A stretch of DNA of 64,000 nt from Candidatus Altimarinota bacterium (GCA_020629795.1 JAHDCR010000002.1:14089-78088), one strand, 5' to 3'; positions 1 to 12,063 are shown, numbered from the stretch's first letter. Translations and numbers: made by a program. Notes: generated from the sequence alone by a model not told the origin.

Positions 1-624
1 TGAACAGATGCATGAATCTATTTGGATATTGAAAATCGAGAGAGGATTATATTTTGATCATTTCATGATCTAGAAAATTATTTAATTCATGAATTTTCTC
101 AAGCTCATATATCCGCATCTGATACTTTACTCAAAGAATGAATTGTTACTAATATCTGAAATTTGAATACTATTAAGAATGATATTCATAATATTATGAG
201 TGCTCTAATTTCAGTTGCATATAACGATATCAATGTATGAAGAAGTAAACTAGCTAATATATGTGAGATATATTCTCGAGAAACCGATGAAATTCTGAGT
301 CAAAAAAGAGTAGATAGTATAGCTCCAGCAAAACTAAAATTATACGATATAAATGATATTATTGTAGCTGAAAGGCATTTCTGAGAAGCAAATATTAATG
401 TATTGTATAAGTTAATTTCAACTTCAGATGAAGCTATTGATTTAAAAAAATTATGTCAACAAACATTAGCTTCTATTCTAACTTTCATTAATGAAAAATG
501 ATATGAATTCACTCTTTATGCCCTTAAGAAGACTAAAGATTGATTTGAAAGTAATATTGCTGATAGAGATTATTGGGGAAGTAGTTTATATGATTGATAC
601 AATCTTGAAAAATACGTTACATAA
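1..624 (+). CDS. Hypothetical protein, 3' part (code 25)
   Basis: The gene enters from the left edge, so its start is missing; 207 codons remain before TAA. I do not recognise the family. The visible part is a mixed, mainly polar sequence rich in Asn, Ile and Glu with no obvious membrane segment. Several in-frame TGA codons are read as glycine. It is followed at once by an intrinsic terminator and is probably the last gene of its transcript. Confidence 0.6.
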
Positions 625-630
625 TAAATA

Positions 631-661
631 AAAAGCTCCTTGATAATTAAGGAGTTTTTTC
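631..661 (+). terminator. Rho-independent terminator
   Basis: Inverted repeat CTCCTT/AAGGAG (636-641 with 649-654), flanked by A-rich sequence and followed by a run of T. It lies directly after the stop codon of the first gene. Confidence 0.8.
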
Positions 662-699
662 TATACTTAAAACTATATTACAACATAAACGAAATAGTG

Positions 700-2175
<1,476 letters not shown>

Positions 2176-2249
2176 GACTATGGTAAAATACTTACAGAGC
2201 TCTTACATGAGAGCGTGATAATAAAGTATTAAGTTATAATTAAAAAAAT

Positions 2250-2663
2250 ATGAATTTTTGAATGCTAAAAAATATGGTAGAAAATCTTGTATCTTCATAT
2301 ACATGTCCATTTTGTAACGGAAAAGATATTAGCGAACAAAACATTGATATAGTCTGAGCTGCTGGGAATACTGTAAATATAGATATGCACTGTCCAGGAT
2401 GTGATAAGCATTTTATGGCTAAAACAGAGGTAGTTCAAATGGAACTTTGAAACTTTACTGCTGATAAAATTGAAAAAATAAAAAATTCTCTCAGCGCTCT
2501 AAAATGAAAAATGTGATGAGATTTAAGTGTAGTTGATATTTGAACTAACTTAGAGTCTCAAAGTGATGAAGCCGCAATTAAGGATGAAACAATTTTAGAT
2601 TTACATAAGGACTTACAGCAAAAATGAATCAATGTTAACGACTTATTTTCTGACGAAAGCTAA
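2250..2663 (+). CDS. Zinc-ribbon protein of unknown role
   Basis: A 137-aa soluble protein. Two CxxC pairs, CPFC (residues 19-22) and CPGC (48-51), form a zinc ribbon near the N-terminus. The rest is acidic and probably helical. ATG at 2262 or 2274 would also give a plausible start. The stop overlaps the ATG of the next gene by one base (TAATG), so the two are probably co-translated. The exact family is not recognised. Confidence 0.7.
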
Positions 2664-3088
2664 TGTTTGTAAAACTTATTCTCATACTTTTAATTCCAAC
2701 AGTCTGATATGGTGTAACTGTTTTTGCTGCTCCAGAAACAGCATCAAAAATAGATAGTATTATATGAATTCCTGGTTTTTCTGATAAGATTAGAGGTTCA
2801 AAGGAAAATTTTGATAATGTCATTACTGATATTCCAAATTTAAACGAATTTAAAAGCTGAGCTCTAGATTTAAAAGAAACAGTAATCGACGGAGTAGCAA
2901 CTACAAAAGATACAATTGACACTGTAAGATGATGAGCTCAAAAGGTTGAAGAGACCTATAATCAAGCTGTAGATACGTATGATTCAACAAAAGATGCACT
3001 AGATGAAGCAAACCGAAAAATAACAGAATTTCAGTGACTTTTAAATGGTTGAGCATCTGCTAGTGGCTCTACTCAAATAGAACAATAG
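2663..3088 (+). CDS. Small exported or membrane-anchored helical protein
   Basis: 141 aa beginning with a Lys and a hydrophobic stretch (about residues 4-22) that looks like a signal peptide or membrane anchor. The remainder is polar, rich in Asp, Thr and Lys, with a repetitive helical pattern and a Gly/Ser-rich end. It overlaps the zinc-ribbon gene by one base and is followed by a strong terminator. I do not recognise the family. Confidence 0.65.
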
Positions 3089-3110
3089 TTAAATGAAAAT
3101 ATCTACATAT

Positions 3111-3152
3111 AAAGTCAAGTCTTAAGTAAAGCTTAAAACTTGACTTTATTTT
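3111..3152 (+). terminator. Rho-independent terminator
   Basis: Perfect inverted repeat AAAGTCAAGT/ACTTGACTTT (3111-3120 with 3138-3147), extended inward by a few more pairs and followed by T-rich sequence. Confidence 0.85.
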
Positions 3153-3199
3153 TGTTCTGACTAAAACTCTGTGGTCTTATTTTTTATATATAATTTATT

Positions 3200-4720
3200 A
3201 TGGAAGACCAATCAGCGTGATGTTCACGTTTTAAAAGAATTTTAGTAGGTGTTCTACTAGGATGAGCAATGTGTGCTGGAGTATTTGCGTCAGGATCTAC
3301 AGAGGTTGTAGCTCATGGTACGAGCGCTTTCAGTATAGCATCTGGAGTATTTATGACATTAGTAATGTTTTTAGTTATTACCCTTGTTGCTACGGAAAAA
3401 GTTCACCGTACTCTTGTGGTATTTTTTATTGCTGCGAGTTTATTATTTTTAAATTATACTTTTGGGCATTTTGTACCTGCTCTTCAGTTTTTAAATTTAC
3501 ATCAAGCATTTTGAGCAATAGATGGTGAAGTAATAGCTCTCCTTGTATCCATGATGATGATAGTATGAGTACTATCACAAACTCGAGTATTTGAGTGGCT
3601 TGCTGTTAAGCTCTTTGAGTTATCGAGAGGTAATATAGTTATGCTCTTTTTCTCATTCTTCTTTATTACAGCTGTGCTTTCAGCATTTCTTGATAATGTA
3701 ACTACTATATTTCTTATAGTTCCTGTTGCTATATCTATAGCGAAGATATTTGAAATAAATCCTACGAGATTTGTAATCCCGATGATTATAGCTTCAAACC
3801 TTTGAGGAGCTGCTACACTTATCGGAGATCCACCAAATATTATGATAGGTTCATATGCTAATCTATCGTTTAATGCATTTATTACAAATCTATGATTTCC
3901 TGTAGTAGTTATGACTATTATCATAGCTTCAACGATGTACTTTATGATGCGTGGTGAGCTTGCAAAAGTTAAAAAAATCAAAGATTTTGATGCTACTCTC
4001 AAAGAGATGAAACAAAAGTACAAGATTAAACATAAGAAACTTCTTATTTCTTCTCTCATAGTTCTAGCACTTGTAATCATATTCTTCTTCCTGCACGGAT
4101 TCTTTCATATGCCTGCTGCTGTTCCTGCTGTTATGGGAGCTGCGCTACTTATGCTTATCCGAGATAGACTGATTAGAAGAAAATTCGGTAAGTGTCACGA
4201 ATCTAAAGAAATGATGGAACAACGAATCCACGAAACATTCTCGAGAGATGTTGAGTGGCTTGTAATAGGATTCTTTATATTCCTGTTCATGATCGTATGA
4301 GCTGTAGAACATACTGGTTTACTAGATCTTGTAGCTCACGAAATACAAGTTACTTTTGGTGATAATCTCCTAGTATGTGCTATAGCAATTCTATGGATTT
4401 CAGCTTTATTCTCAGCATTCTTGGATAATATACCGTTTACAGCAGTAATGCTCCCGGTAGTTGCAAGCCTTATAGATTTTTATACGGGTCAAGGTATAGA
4501 AGCAACATTCCTGTGGTGGTCACTTGCTTTTGGTGCCTGTCTTGGAGGTAATGGGACACTCATCGGTGCCTCTGCTAACTTAGTAGCTCTCGGACTACTA
4601 GAAAAAGAAAAGTTTCATTTATCGTTTATGGAGTACTTTAAAATAGGTTTCCCACTTATGTTATTACAAGTAGCTATGGCTACAGTTGCTGTATACTTTA
4701 TGTATTTAGGAACACTCTAA
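3200..4720 (+). CDS. NhaD/ArsB-superfamily ion transporter, likely Na+/H+ antiporter
   Basis: 506-aa polytopic membrane protein of the ion-transporter (CitMHS/ArsB/NhaD) superfamily. Two homologous halves are visible: the first contains LDNVTTIF and GDPPNIMIGS, the second LDNIPFTAVMLPV and GANGTLIGASAN-like sequence (seen as GGNGTLIGASAN). These are the substrate-site hallmarks of the superfamily. Sodium/proton exchange is the usual activity of the NhaD branch; substrate is inferred. It stands alone between two terminators. Confidence 0.8.
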
Positions 4721-4740
4721 TAAATCTTTGAAATGATTTA

Positions 4741-4772
4741 AAAAATCTCTATAGTCACTATAGAGATTTTTT
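4741..4772 (+). terminator. Rho-independent terminator
   Basis: Inverted repeat AAAAATCTCTATAG/CTATAGAGATTTTT with a 3-nt loop, immediately after the antiporter gene. The symmetric A and T runs allow function in both directions. Confidence 0.85.
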
Positions 4773-4784
4773 AATACACTATTT

Positions 4785-5333
4785 TTGAATACACCGTCAC
4801 ATATCATTTTTCATATAGGAATAAGAAAGTACTTAGAGTGAAAAAATATTTTTATACCAAAATCTTTTGTATTTGGAGCTCTAGCTCCTGATATTTGATT
4901 ATATCTTTGTGTATTGCTCTATATTCCAATTTCAAAATTTATATTATGAAATTCAACTGAGTATACATTTAGGCATATGTTTGATGAATTATATTTTGAA
5001 CATCCCATTTGGATTTTTGCTTATAATATACTGCATGCTCCCTTAACATTAGTCTTATTTTTATGAGCTGTTTATCTACTTCAGAATTATTTAGGGAAGC
5101 ATTATAAGATATTACAATGGTTCATACTTGGTTGTATGTTACACAGCGCATTAGATATACCACTGCATCATAATGATGGACCAAGAATTTTTTATCCATT
5201 TTCAGACTATCGTTTTATGTCCCCCGTTTCATATTGGGACACAAATTATTATGCTAATTATATAATTCCTTTAGAATTGTGATGATGCCTACTAATCATT
5301 ATTTACCTCTTATACAAAAAATATAAAACATAA
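4785..5333 (+). CDS. YdjM/DUF457-like inner-membrane metal-dependent hydrolase
   Basis: 182 aa with four or five hydrophobic segments. Read from TTG 4785 the N-terminus is MNTPSHIIFHIGI, matching the TPSH start typical of YdjM/DUF457 proteins, so I chose this non-ATG start; no ATG fits. A histidine/aspartate cluster LHSALDIPLHHNDGPR sits in the middle and resembles the family's presumed metal site. Function in the family is poorly known. It starts just after the antiporter's terminator and is followed 6 nt later by the transglutaminase gene. Confidence 0.65.
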
Positions 5334-5339
5334 ATACTT

Positions 5340-7091
5340 ATGAAAATATATATATTTCTTTTATTCTGTTTACTTATTCCATCAGGAGTATTTGCTATCG
5401 ACCCAAAAATAGAAACTGCATACGAAAACCTAGCTAATAGAGTAGATAGAAAATACTCACAAGATATGCAGCAGATAATATTTGCTGATCTAGCTAACAA
5501 ATTAGAAAATTTATCTGAGCGTACTTCTACATCATCTATTTTGCCACTCATTGATGATTTACAGATGTTGAATAACGAAAAACTCTATAAATTATGGCTC
5601 GAGTGAGAGTTGAGTATTTCAACACAAAAAGTCCAAGAACTCAGAGAAGTAGCAGTATTTAAATCTGAGCTTCCAGAGAGAGATATACCACAATATATAC
5701 AGTGAATTATTTGATGAGATATACAATACATTCATACAGATGACTCAAGAGAATATTTTGATGGAACAGATATTAAAAGAATCCAATACAGCTCATATGT
5801 CCCTATTGATGAGTCTAATGCATCAAGATTAAAAAATAAATCAGGTATTATTATATATGATACGAGTACTTGATATAGATTTGTAGCAGACTATTCACTA
5901 GAAAGAAAAATACCTTATTCAGAACTTGCTGGTAAATTTAATTCATTTTTAACTGAAAATCATAGAGTTACAGAAAAAAATGGTAAGTACTATGCATATA
6001 ATTTTATTAATTTTAGATATTTTGAGGATAAATATGGAGCTTATCCATCAAGTTTAGAAACTTCATGATTTGATTATTCTAACACCTTATTGTATAAACG
6101 TTCTGATTGAGGATATAATTTTGTATCTGATTATACTCAATATCCTATCGCTGATAGTAATCTAGTTTTTTGAGTTCCAGAAAAACATCTTATGTTAGAT
6201 TATCTTCGAGAAGATGCCAAATTCGAATCTATTGATATGAACTCACAGTTGGAGTGAATTAAAGCATTATCAAAATCTCTAACCCAATGAAAAACAAGGC
6301 AAGAATCAATACAATCTATATATGCTTGGATTCTCAATAACGTAGAATATACAAGAGTTATTAATCTTTCTGATGAAAAAATATTTTCATGAATCGAAAC
6401 ATTTATTGCATGAGAATGAGTATGTACCTGATATACGAAACTCTCTAGCTATTTATTTTACTTTGCCGGATATCATGATGTAGAAGTTATTAGATGACAT
6501 GTTATAGATGCTCAAGATTTTCCTGAGATATGACATGCCTGGCTCAAAATATGAGAGCTCTACTATGACCCTACTTTTGATGACCCAATTTGAGCTGAAA
6601 ATACAAAAAATCCATCAGATTATAAATACTTTTGACTGCCAAAAGATATTTTTTATGCAAATCGATATGAGTATGATGATTTGCCAGAGTATTTAAATAC
6701 TGCGAGCAAAGATGAAATCCACAATCATATATTTAATAAATTAACCAGCCTCATACCAAAATATCAAGGCTCATTGGATGAATATCCAGTTTTTTGAGAG
6801 ATAGTATTTAGAAATAAGTATAATCTATCAGCAACTACTGATATCAGTCCTGAATTATTAGCGTCAAAAATCTGAAGCTACACTGTAGAGAATAATAGTT
6901 TTAAATACATAGATGATAGTGGAACTCAAAAGCAAGTTATTTGATTTAGATATTATCCGTTAGGCTCAGATAGTGTTTCAGCTGTTTTAGATTTATTTTG
7001 ATATGACACTAGTGAACTTACTTTATTCTATTGGCAAAAAGAATCTTGAGACTATGAGTGGAGACTCGCTTATGAAATAGAAACCAGATAA
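5340..7091 (+). CDS. Exported transglutaminase-like cysteine protease-fold protein
   Basis: 583 aa with a clear signal peptide (hydrophobic residues about 3-18, ending VFA). The centre carries the transglutaminase-like Cys-His-Asp triad: Cys in GEGVCTGYTKLSSYL, His in IGHAWLKI and Asp in YYDPTFDDP. The long N-terminal part (about 330 aa) and the C-terminal part have no recognised domain. Such proteins act outside the membrane as proteases or cross-linking or peptide-modifying enzymes; the substrate here is unknown. Probably co-transcribed with the preceding membrane protein. Confidence 0.7.
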
Positions 7092-7117
7092 TATATATAA
7101 AAAATACGTTAAATTAT

Positions 7118-7146
7118 TTGACAAATATTCGATAAAGTCTTATATT
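7118..7146 (+). promoter_or_regulatory. Sigma70-type promoter of the GC-rich cassette
   Basis: A perfect -35 TTGACA (7118-7123), a 17-nt spacer and -10 TATATT (7141-7146). Transcription would start near 7153 and run into the GC-rich segment that ends at the terminator near 7564. It is one of the best consensus promoters in the window. Confidence 0.8.
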
Positions 7147-7187
7147 TATAAATACCACATAAGTTGATTCTAGTGGAACGGAAGCTT

Positions 7188-7225
7188 CTCCCGATTGAGG
7201 AGTAAAAAACAGTCCAAGTTGGACT
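7188..7225 (+). other. Two hairpins in the 5' leader of the cassette
   Basis: CTCC(7188-7191)/GGAG(7199-7202) encloses the sequence CGATTGA, and AGTCCA(7211-7216)/TGGACT(7220-7225) forms a 6-bp stem with a 3-nt loop. Both lie in the transcribed leader upstream of the Shine-Dalgarno site and could affect translation or RNA stability; that role is inferred. Confidence 0.5.
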
Positions 7226-7243
7226 AATAATAGGAGATTGCTA

Positions 7244-7345
7244 ATGGCAGTCGACCCAACAAACTGGAGGCTTGCTGCAAAGCTTGCCCAACAACAACAA
7301 GGCAGCGAGCAGCAGCCACAAACAATGCAGGAGAGCAAGAAATGA
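7244..7345 (+). CDS. 33-aa ORF, standard-code reading (TGA stop)
   Basis: A strong Shine-Dalgarno sequence, TAGGAG (7231-7236), precedes this ATG by 7 nt. The product is Gln-rich (begins MAVDPTNWRL) and ends Lys-Lys-TGA. The TGA overlaps the ATG of the next ORF as ATGA, the classic standard-code coupling. Under this genome's own code TGA would be glycine and the frame would run through the terminator to a TAA near 7650, inside the next gene. Composition is far more GC-rich than neighbours. No family recognised. It could instead be part of a noncoding RNA. Confidence 0.45.
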   Translation: MAVDPTNWRLAAKLAQQQQGSEQQPQTMQESKK

Positions 7346-7509
7346 GTCAACCCGTCCTTCCTGGTCTTGACCAGAAAACTCAGGTTCGTCCTATGAACAC
7401 TCGCGCCCCTAATGGTGCAGATGCCAAGTTCCCTAGGGAAGCTGAAGCTTTGCGCGAAATGGGCTGCGGTGATTTGCTCCGAAATACAACCGACGACTTG
7501 CCCGATTGA
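7342..7509 (+). CDS. 55-aa ORF, standard-code reading (TGA stop)
   Basis: Begins MSQPVLPGL, overlaps the previous ORF by 4 nt (ATGA), and ends Leu-Pro-Asp-TGA. Its four glycines are all GGN, whereas genes around it use TGA for many glycines. Under code 25 it would continue through the terminator stem to TAA at about 7577. The sequence is charged and soluble, with two Cys-free ends and one Cys near residue 42; no family recognised. The pairing with the upstream ORF, GC content and lack of TGA-Gly suggest recent import from a standard-code source. Confidence 0.45.
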   Translation: MSQPVLPGLDQKTQVRPMNTRAPNGADAKFPREAEALREMGCGDLLRNTTDDLPD

Positions 7510-7532
7510 GGCATTTCGCGACAAAACAGGGA

Positions 7533-7564
7533 GAGTTCGATGCGTTTGCATCGGCTCTTTTTCT
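7533..7564 (+). terminator. Rho-independent terminator of the GC-rich cassette
   Basis: Stem CGATGC/GCATCG (7538-7543 with 7548-7553), loop GTTT, extended by GAG/CTC across a bulge and followed by TTTTTC. It closes the GC-rich segment before the helicase gene. Confidence 0.75.
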
Positions 7565-7619
7565 TTATGTATTTTTAAGATATTTTTTGTTATAAATGAT
7601 ATCTGTATATACTCAGTGT

Positions 7620-10600
7620 ATGAATACACAAAAATTTGAAGAGACATATAATATGCTCAATGAGCAGCAGCGAGACGCTGTAGATACTCTGGATGGACCA
7701 GTTATGGTTATTGCTGGTCCTGGAACAGGTAAGACGCAGATTATCGGAGCCAGAACTGCAAACATCATACTCAAGGCTTGAGTCGATCCACAGAATATTC
7801 TGATTACTACCTTTACGGAGGCTTGAGTGATAGCAATACGTGAGCGTCTTATTGATATGATTTGAAGTGATGCATATAAAGTAAATGTATCTACGATTCA
7901 TAGTTTTTCTCAAGATGTCATAAAGAGCTTTCCAGAAAAGTTTACAGTGGAAAAGCTTGATACTCCTATCGATGATATAGAGTCTCTTGAGCTTATAAGC
8001 TCTATAGTATCAGATATGCTAAAACGCGATGAGTTAAAATACCTTACGAGCTACGGTGATACACTATTTTACGTACGAAGTATTAAGTCTGCTATAAATA
8101 ATCTCAAGAGAGAATGAGTAAGTCCATCGAGTTTTGCAAAATCAATCATAGATGAAGAGCAAGAATCTCTTGCTTGGCTCGAAGAAAAGAGAAATAACAA
8201 GCGAATCAAGAAAATAGAGAACTACGAGACTCAACATGAAGAAAAAATAGGAAAACTTAGAGAACTACAGAGTATTTTTGAGATGTACAATGCTCAGCTT
8301 CGAGAACGTCATCTCTATGATTTCAATGATATGATTAATTTTGTATTAGAAAAATTCAGAGAGGATGAGATGCTCAGAGCGTTTTATGCAGAAACGTATC
8401 AGTATATCATGCTGGATGAGTACCAAGATACGAATAATCCTCAAAATGAGATTATAGACTTGATTCTTAGCTATGAGGAGGGTAATAATATTATGGTAGT
8501 ATGAGATGATGATCAATCAATCTACAGATTTCAAGGTGCAAATATTGAAAATATGCTCGATTTTACAGCGAAGTATGATAATACAAAAATAATAGTTTTA
8601 GATAAAAATTATAGATCACAACAGTGAGTATTAGATGCTTCAAAAAATCTAATAGAAAACAATTCTGAGAGGCTTATATCTCGTATCCCTGGACTTGATA
8701 AACAGCTTTTTGCGCAGAGAGGATTTACAGTGCAAAAGCCAGAACTCTATATGGCTCTCTCTGATATTGATGAGAGACTTTATGTTTTAGACGAAATTAA
8801 AAAGTTACTACGTACTTGAACCCATGCAGATGAAATTGCAGTAATAGTAAGAAGTAATAGAGAAATAGAAGAGTGGTGAAATCTACTTACTGAAAGTGAT
8901 ATTGCAATTACATCAAAGCTTGAAAGTAATATTTTAGACTCGGATTATATTTCTTCTATATTAACTTTATTTAAGATATTAGAAAATCCCTATAGTGACG
9001 AAACTGGCTTTATTAATTTACTTAGAAGTTCTCTAAGTGATATTAAAACAATGGATGTTCTGAAAATATCTACCTATCTTTACAGAGAGAACTATGTAAG
9101 AAGAGGAAATAAACTTAAGATTTTTGATATTCTCAGAGATCCTGCAGCATTAGAAGTGATAGGAATCGAAAATACAAGTGAGATTTCTAAATTTGTAGAG
9201 AATTATCTAGATGTACAAAGACAATTTTCTGAAAGTAATTTTCTTATAGGTCTTTCTCATTTTTTAAATGTATTTTGAATTTTTAAACATATACATAAAC
9301 AGTGAAATTTTGAAGATATGCAAGATGTGTATACTCTTTTTCATACTATTAAGTCTTGGAGTCAATTTAGAAAAGATTTATCACTCGAAACAGTACTTGC
9401 AAAGTTTGAGCTCTACACAAAATATGGATATAGAATTAATAGACTCTCCCAAGATGAATCATCTCAGTGAGTACAAATAGTGACAGCCCACAGTTCAAAG
9501 TGACTTGAGTACGAACATGTATTTATGCCAGGTTTATATAGCTGAAATTGGGATTCAAAAGCCAATAGAGATCTCATTAAGCTCCCAGAAGGTATTGCGT
9601 GAGATGGGTTACAGTTTGCGCTGCTGGAAGAAATGTCAGATGCCGAGCGTAAAAAATATGAAAAAGATAGGCAAACCCAAGAGGACAGAAGACTCTTCTT
9701 TGTTGCTCTAACGCGCGCAAAGTATTCTCTTAATCTGAGTTTTCCTGCGAGTATACTCTGAAAACCAAAAATTATTTCACCATTTGTCACTGAGCTATGA
9801 GATATTGAATATATAGAATCGATAACTAATAAGGAAGATATAAAGTGAGATATGCAAAGAGAAATGCTCCAAGAGTCTAAATTTATTTCATATAGTAATG
9901 ATGAACTAGATTATATTGTTAGCTTTATGAAAAATTATAGGCTATCTGCGAGTGATCTCAACTGTTTTCTCGTAGATCCAGGTGAGTTTTTAAAACGTAG
10001 TGTGTATAAGTATCCTTTTGAAGAAAATGAAAATTCTATATTTGGTACTATGGTCCATAGAACTTTAGAGTTATTTTATAAAAAAATTCAAGAGACAGGT
10101 GAGGTTCAAGATTTTGAATATATAGAGTATGTGTACCTGAGGCAGCTTGAGAGAGAATACCTTAGTAGCGAAGAGCGACTGAGACTCAAAAAGAGAGGAC
10201 TTGAATCTCTCAGGGGATACTATGATACCTACAGTTGAACATTTGTAGCTCCTCTGAAGACTGAGTATAAATTTAGTAGGAGAAATATATTTTATGAGGG
10301 AATACCAATAACTGGTATTATCGATAAAATAGAACTACTGAGTGAAGACTTCTCAGAAAATGTATGAGGTTGAAGTTTATTTTCTCAAAGTATCAAAATC
10401 ACAGATTATAAAACAGGATCTGCTAAATATATGTGAGATATTAAATGAATTGATAAAGACTGAAACAAAGATGAGTGATTTGAGAGAGGGAAGTATGGAA
10501 GGCAACTTATGTTCTATAAACTGCTTTTTGAAAATGATTATGAACTATCTTCTGCCTATAATCTCACAGGACTCGAACTCGATTTTTGTGAATGAAAAAA

Positions 10601-10730
10601 ATGAAACTATAAACGAGTTGAAGTAGAGTTTAGTGATGAGGAATATCAAGAATTTAAAGAATTAGTTTCTCAAACATATAAACAGATGACTGATATTAAT
10701 TTCTGGAAAGAGTATTTATGAATTAATTAG
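7620..10730 (+). CDS. UvrD/Rep-type helicase fused to RecB-like PD-(D/E)XK nuclease
   Basis: 1036 aa. The N-terminal half is a superfamily 1A helicase: Walker A GPGTGKT (residues 33-39) and motif II LDEYQDT (265-271). The C-terminal about 230 aa form a RecB/AddB-type nuclease with GTMVHRTLELF (His813), GIIDKIEL (Asp902) and TDYKTG (Asp929, Lys931), so all catalytic residues are present. Such fusions process DNA ends for recombinational repair. ATG 7596 is in frame upstream, but 7620 gives the usual N-terminus. A second UvrD-family gene without the nuclease lies at 14173. Confidence 0.85.
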
Positions 10731-10773
10731 CATATAGTCAACGCGAAACAACTTCTATATTTCACAAATATAT

Positions 10774-10815
10774 AAAAAGACTTATAAATAGAGTAATATT
10801 TATAAGTCTTTTTAT
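10774..10815 (+). terminator. Rho-independent terminator
   Basis: Perfect 15-bp inverted repeat AAAAAGACTTATAAA/TTTATAAGTCTTTTT (10774-10788 with 10799-10813), followed by an AT-rich stretch containing the next start codon. Confidence 0.85.
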
Positions 10816-12015
10816 ATGCAACTTAAATGAAATAGAGTTATTTGATTTACACTTGTGGAACTGATTGTAGTTATAACTATAGTCTGAATTCTTTCAACTA
10901 TTTGATTTGTGAGTTATTCTGGGTATTTAACATGAGCTAGAGACTCAAATAGAATTTCACAATTAACAAAGTTATCAGATTCTCTTCAAGTCTATTCAGC
11001 ATCTAAAACTCTTCCACTACCAGATGATTCTATAACTATTTCGGCTTCTTGAAGTAGTAATATTATCTGATATCAATGATTTGTTGGTGTAGATGTATTA
11101 GAAACTATTGATTATACTAATGGTTGAAAAGACCCCAAAGATGATTCGTATTATACATATTATCTTACAAAAGATAGAAGTTCTATCCAATTAATGTCAC
11201 TAATGGAAGAAGCCTCTTCTGTAGCGCAATTAAATACTTTTAAGCAGAGTTACTGACAGTTTGAAGAAAGATTTCCAAAAGTATATGGTCGTAAGTTATG
11301 AATTATAACTCAGTCTGATACAAATCTCCCGGTTCAAAATTTAGTATGAGTTGATAATTTTGATGTAGTAAACGAGTGAGATTCATTCGTTGCTCATATT
11401 TCTCCTGAAGAAGATATAGAGTGAGATGGTTCTGAGTTGAGAGCAGTTATACCAAATGGTTCATGTAAAAGAATCAAGCAAACAGGAGGATCTAAATGAA
11501 ATTGATACTATACTATAAATCCAAGTGGAAGCTGAGATGTTACTGTATATTGTGATATGGAAACAAATTGATGAGGTTGGACTATGGTATCACGAAGTAT
11601 TGATAACTCTGATTTTGACTGATTACCATTTGGTTGGTTTGTGTCTATGGGGTCTCCTGAAGATAATTCAGCTCCTTATTCACTTTGAAATCAAGTCCGT
11701 AATATTCCTTTCGAAACGGTATATCTTACGGTTTATGATTCTGGAAAAAACATTACATGAGTTACGTCATTAGAAGTAAATGATGATGATATATTTGGAG
11801 GTGGTAATGGAACAAACTCTATAGCAGTGGAATGATGTGAAGGACCAGAAGTTGCTCCTTGAGTTACTAGCTGCGCACTGTTTAGTTATTGGGGGAAATT
11901 TGATAGTACTGAGAGTTACTGGTTCTCTAATAATCCATCTGATACTGACGATGGTTTAAATAGAAGAAGGTATGGTGCAACATTTCCTTTTCCATGAATG
12001 ATTTTTGTAAAGTAA
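10816..12015 (+). CDS. Type IV pilin-like protein with fibrinogen-like C-terminal domain
   Basis: 399 aa. The N-terminus is a class III prepilin signal: short basic leader, Gly10, then FTLVE (11-15) and a hydrophobic helix to about residue 34, for cleavage by PilD and assembly into a pilus. The C-terminal half matches the fibrinogen/collagen-C-type fold: SCKRI (Cys217), YCDMETNGGGWTMVSR (Cys246) and two later cysteines. In animals and some bacteria these domains bind glycans or acetylated ligands. A surface adhesin is the likely role; the ligand is unknown. Start codon lies 3 nt after the terminator stem. Confidence 0.75.
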
Positions 12016-12063
12016 AGTTTTAAAAAATATAGAGCCTATAGCTCTTTATTTTTTAAAACTTTC
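12013..12063. terminator. Bidirectional terminator between convergent genes
   Basis: A long imperfect inverted repeat with outer arms AAAGTTTTAAAAAAT/ATTTTTTAAAACTTT and inner GAGC/GCTC around CTATA. It serves the pilin gene on the plus strand and the coiled-coil gene on the minus strand, whose stop codon lies inside it. Confidence 0.8.

Noticed and set aside
3262-3528. Second reading frame open across the antiporter gene
   Set aside because: Shadow of the NhaD-like gene; the correct frame carries the conserved transporter motifs.
7150-7565. tmRNA, RNase P RNA or other known structured RNA in the GC-rich segment
   Set aside because: Its 5' part faintly resembles a tmRNA start and NWRLAA recalls a tag, but there is no T-arm, CCA-side acceptor, or tag stop, and RNase P signature blocks are missing. 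A novel RNA remains possible.
9268-9711. Apparent frameshifts and short ORFs in the helicase-nuclease gene
   Set aside because: They vanish when TGA is read as glycine; one frame runs from 7620 to 10730 with all motifs in order.
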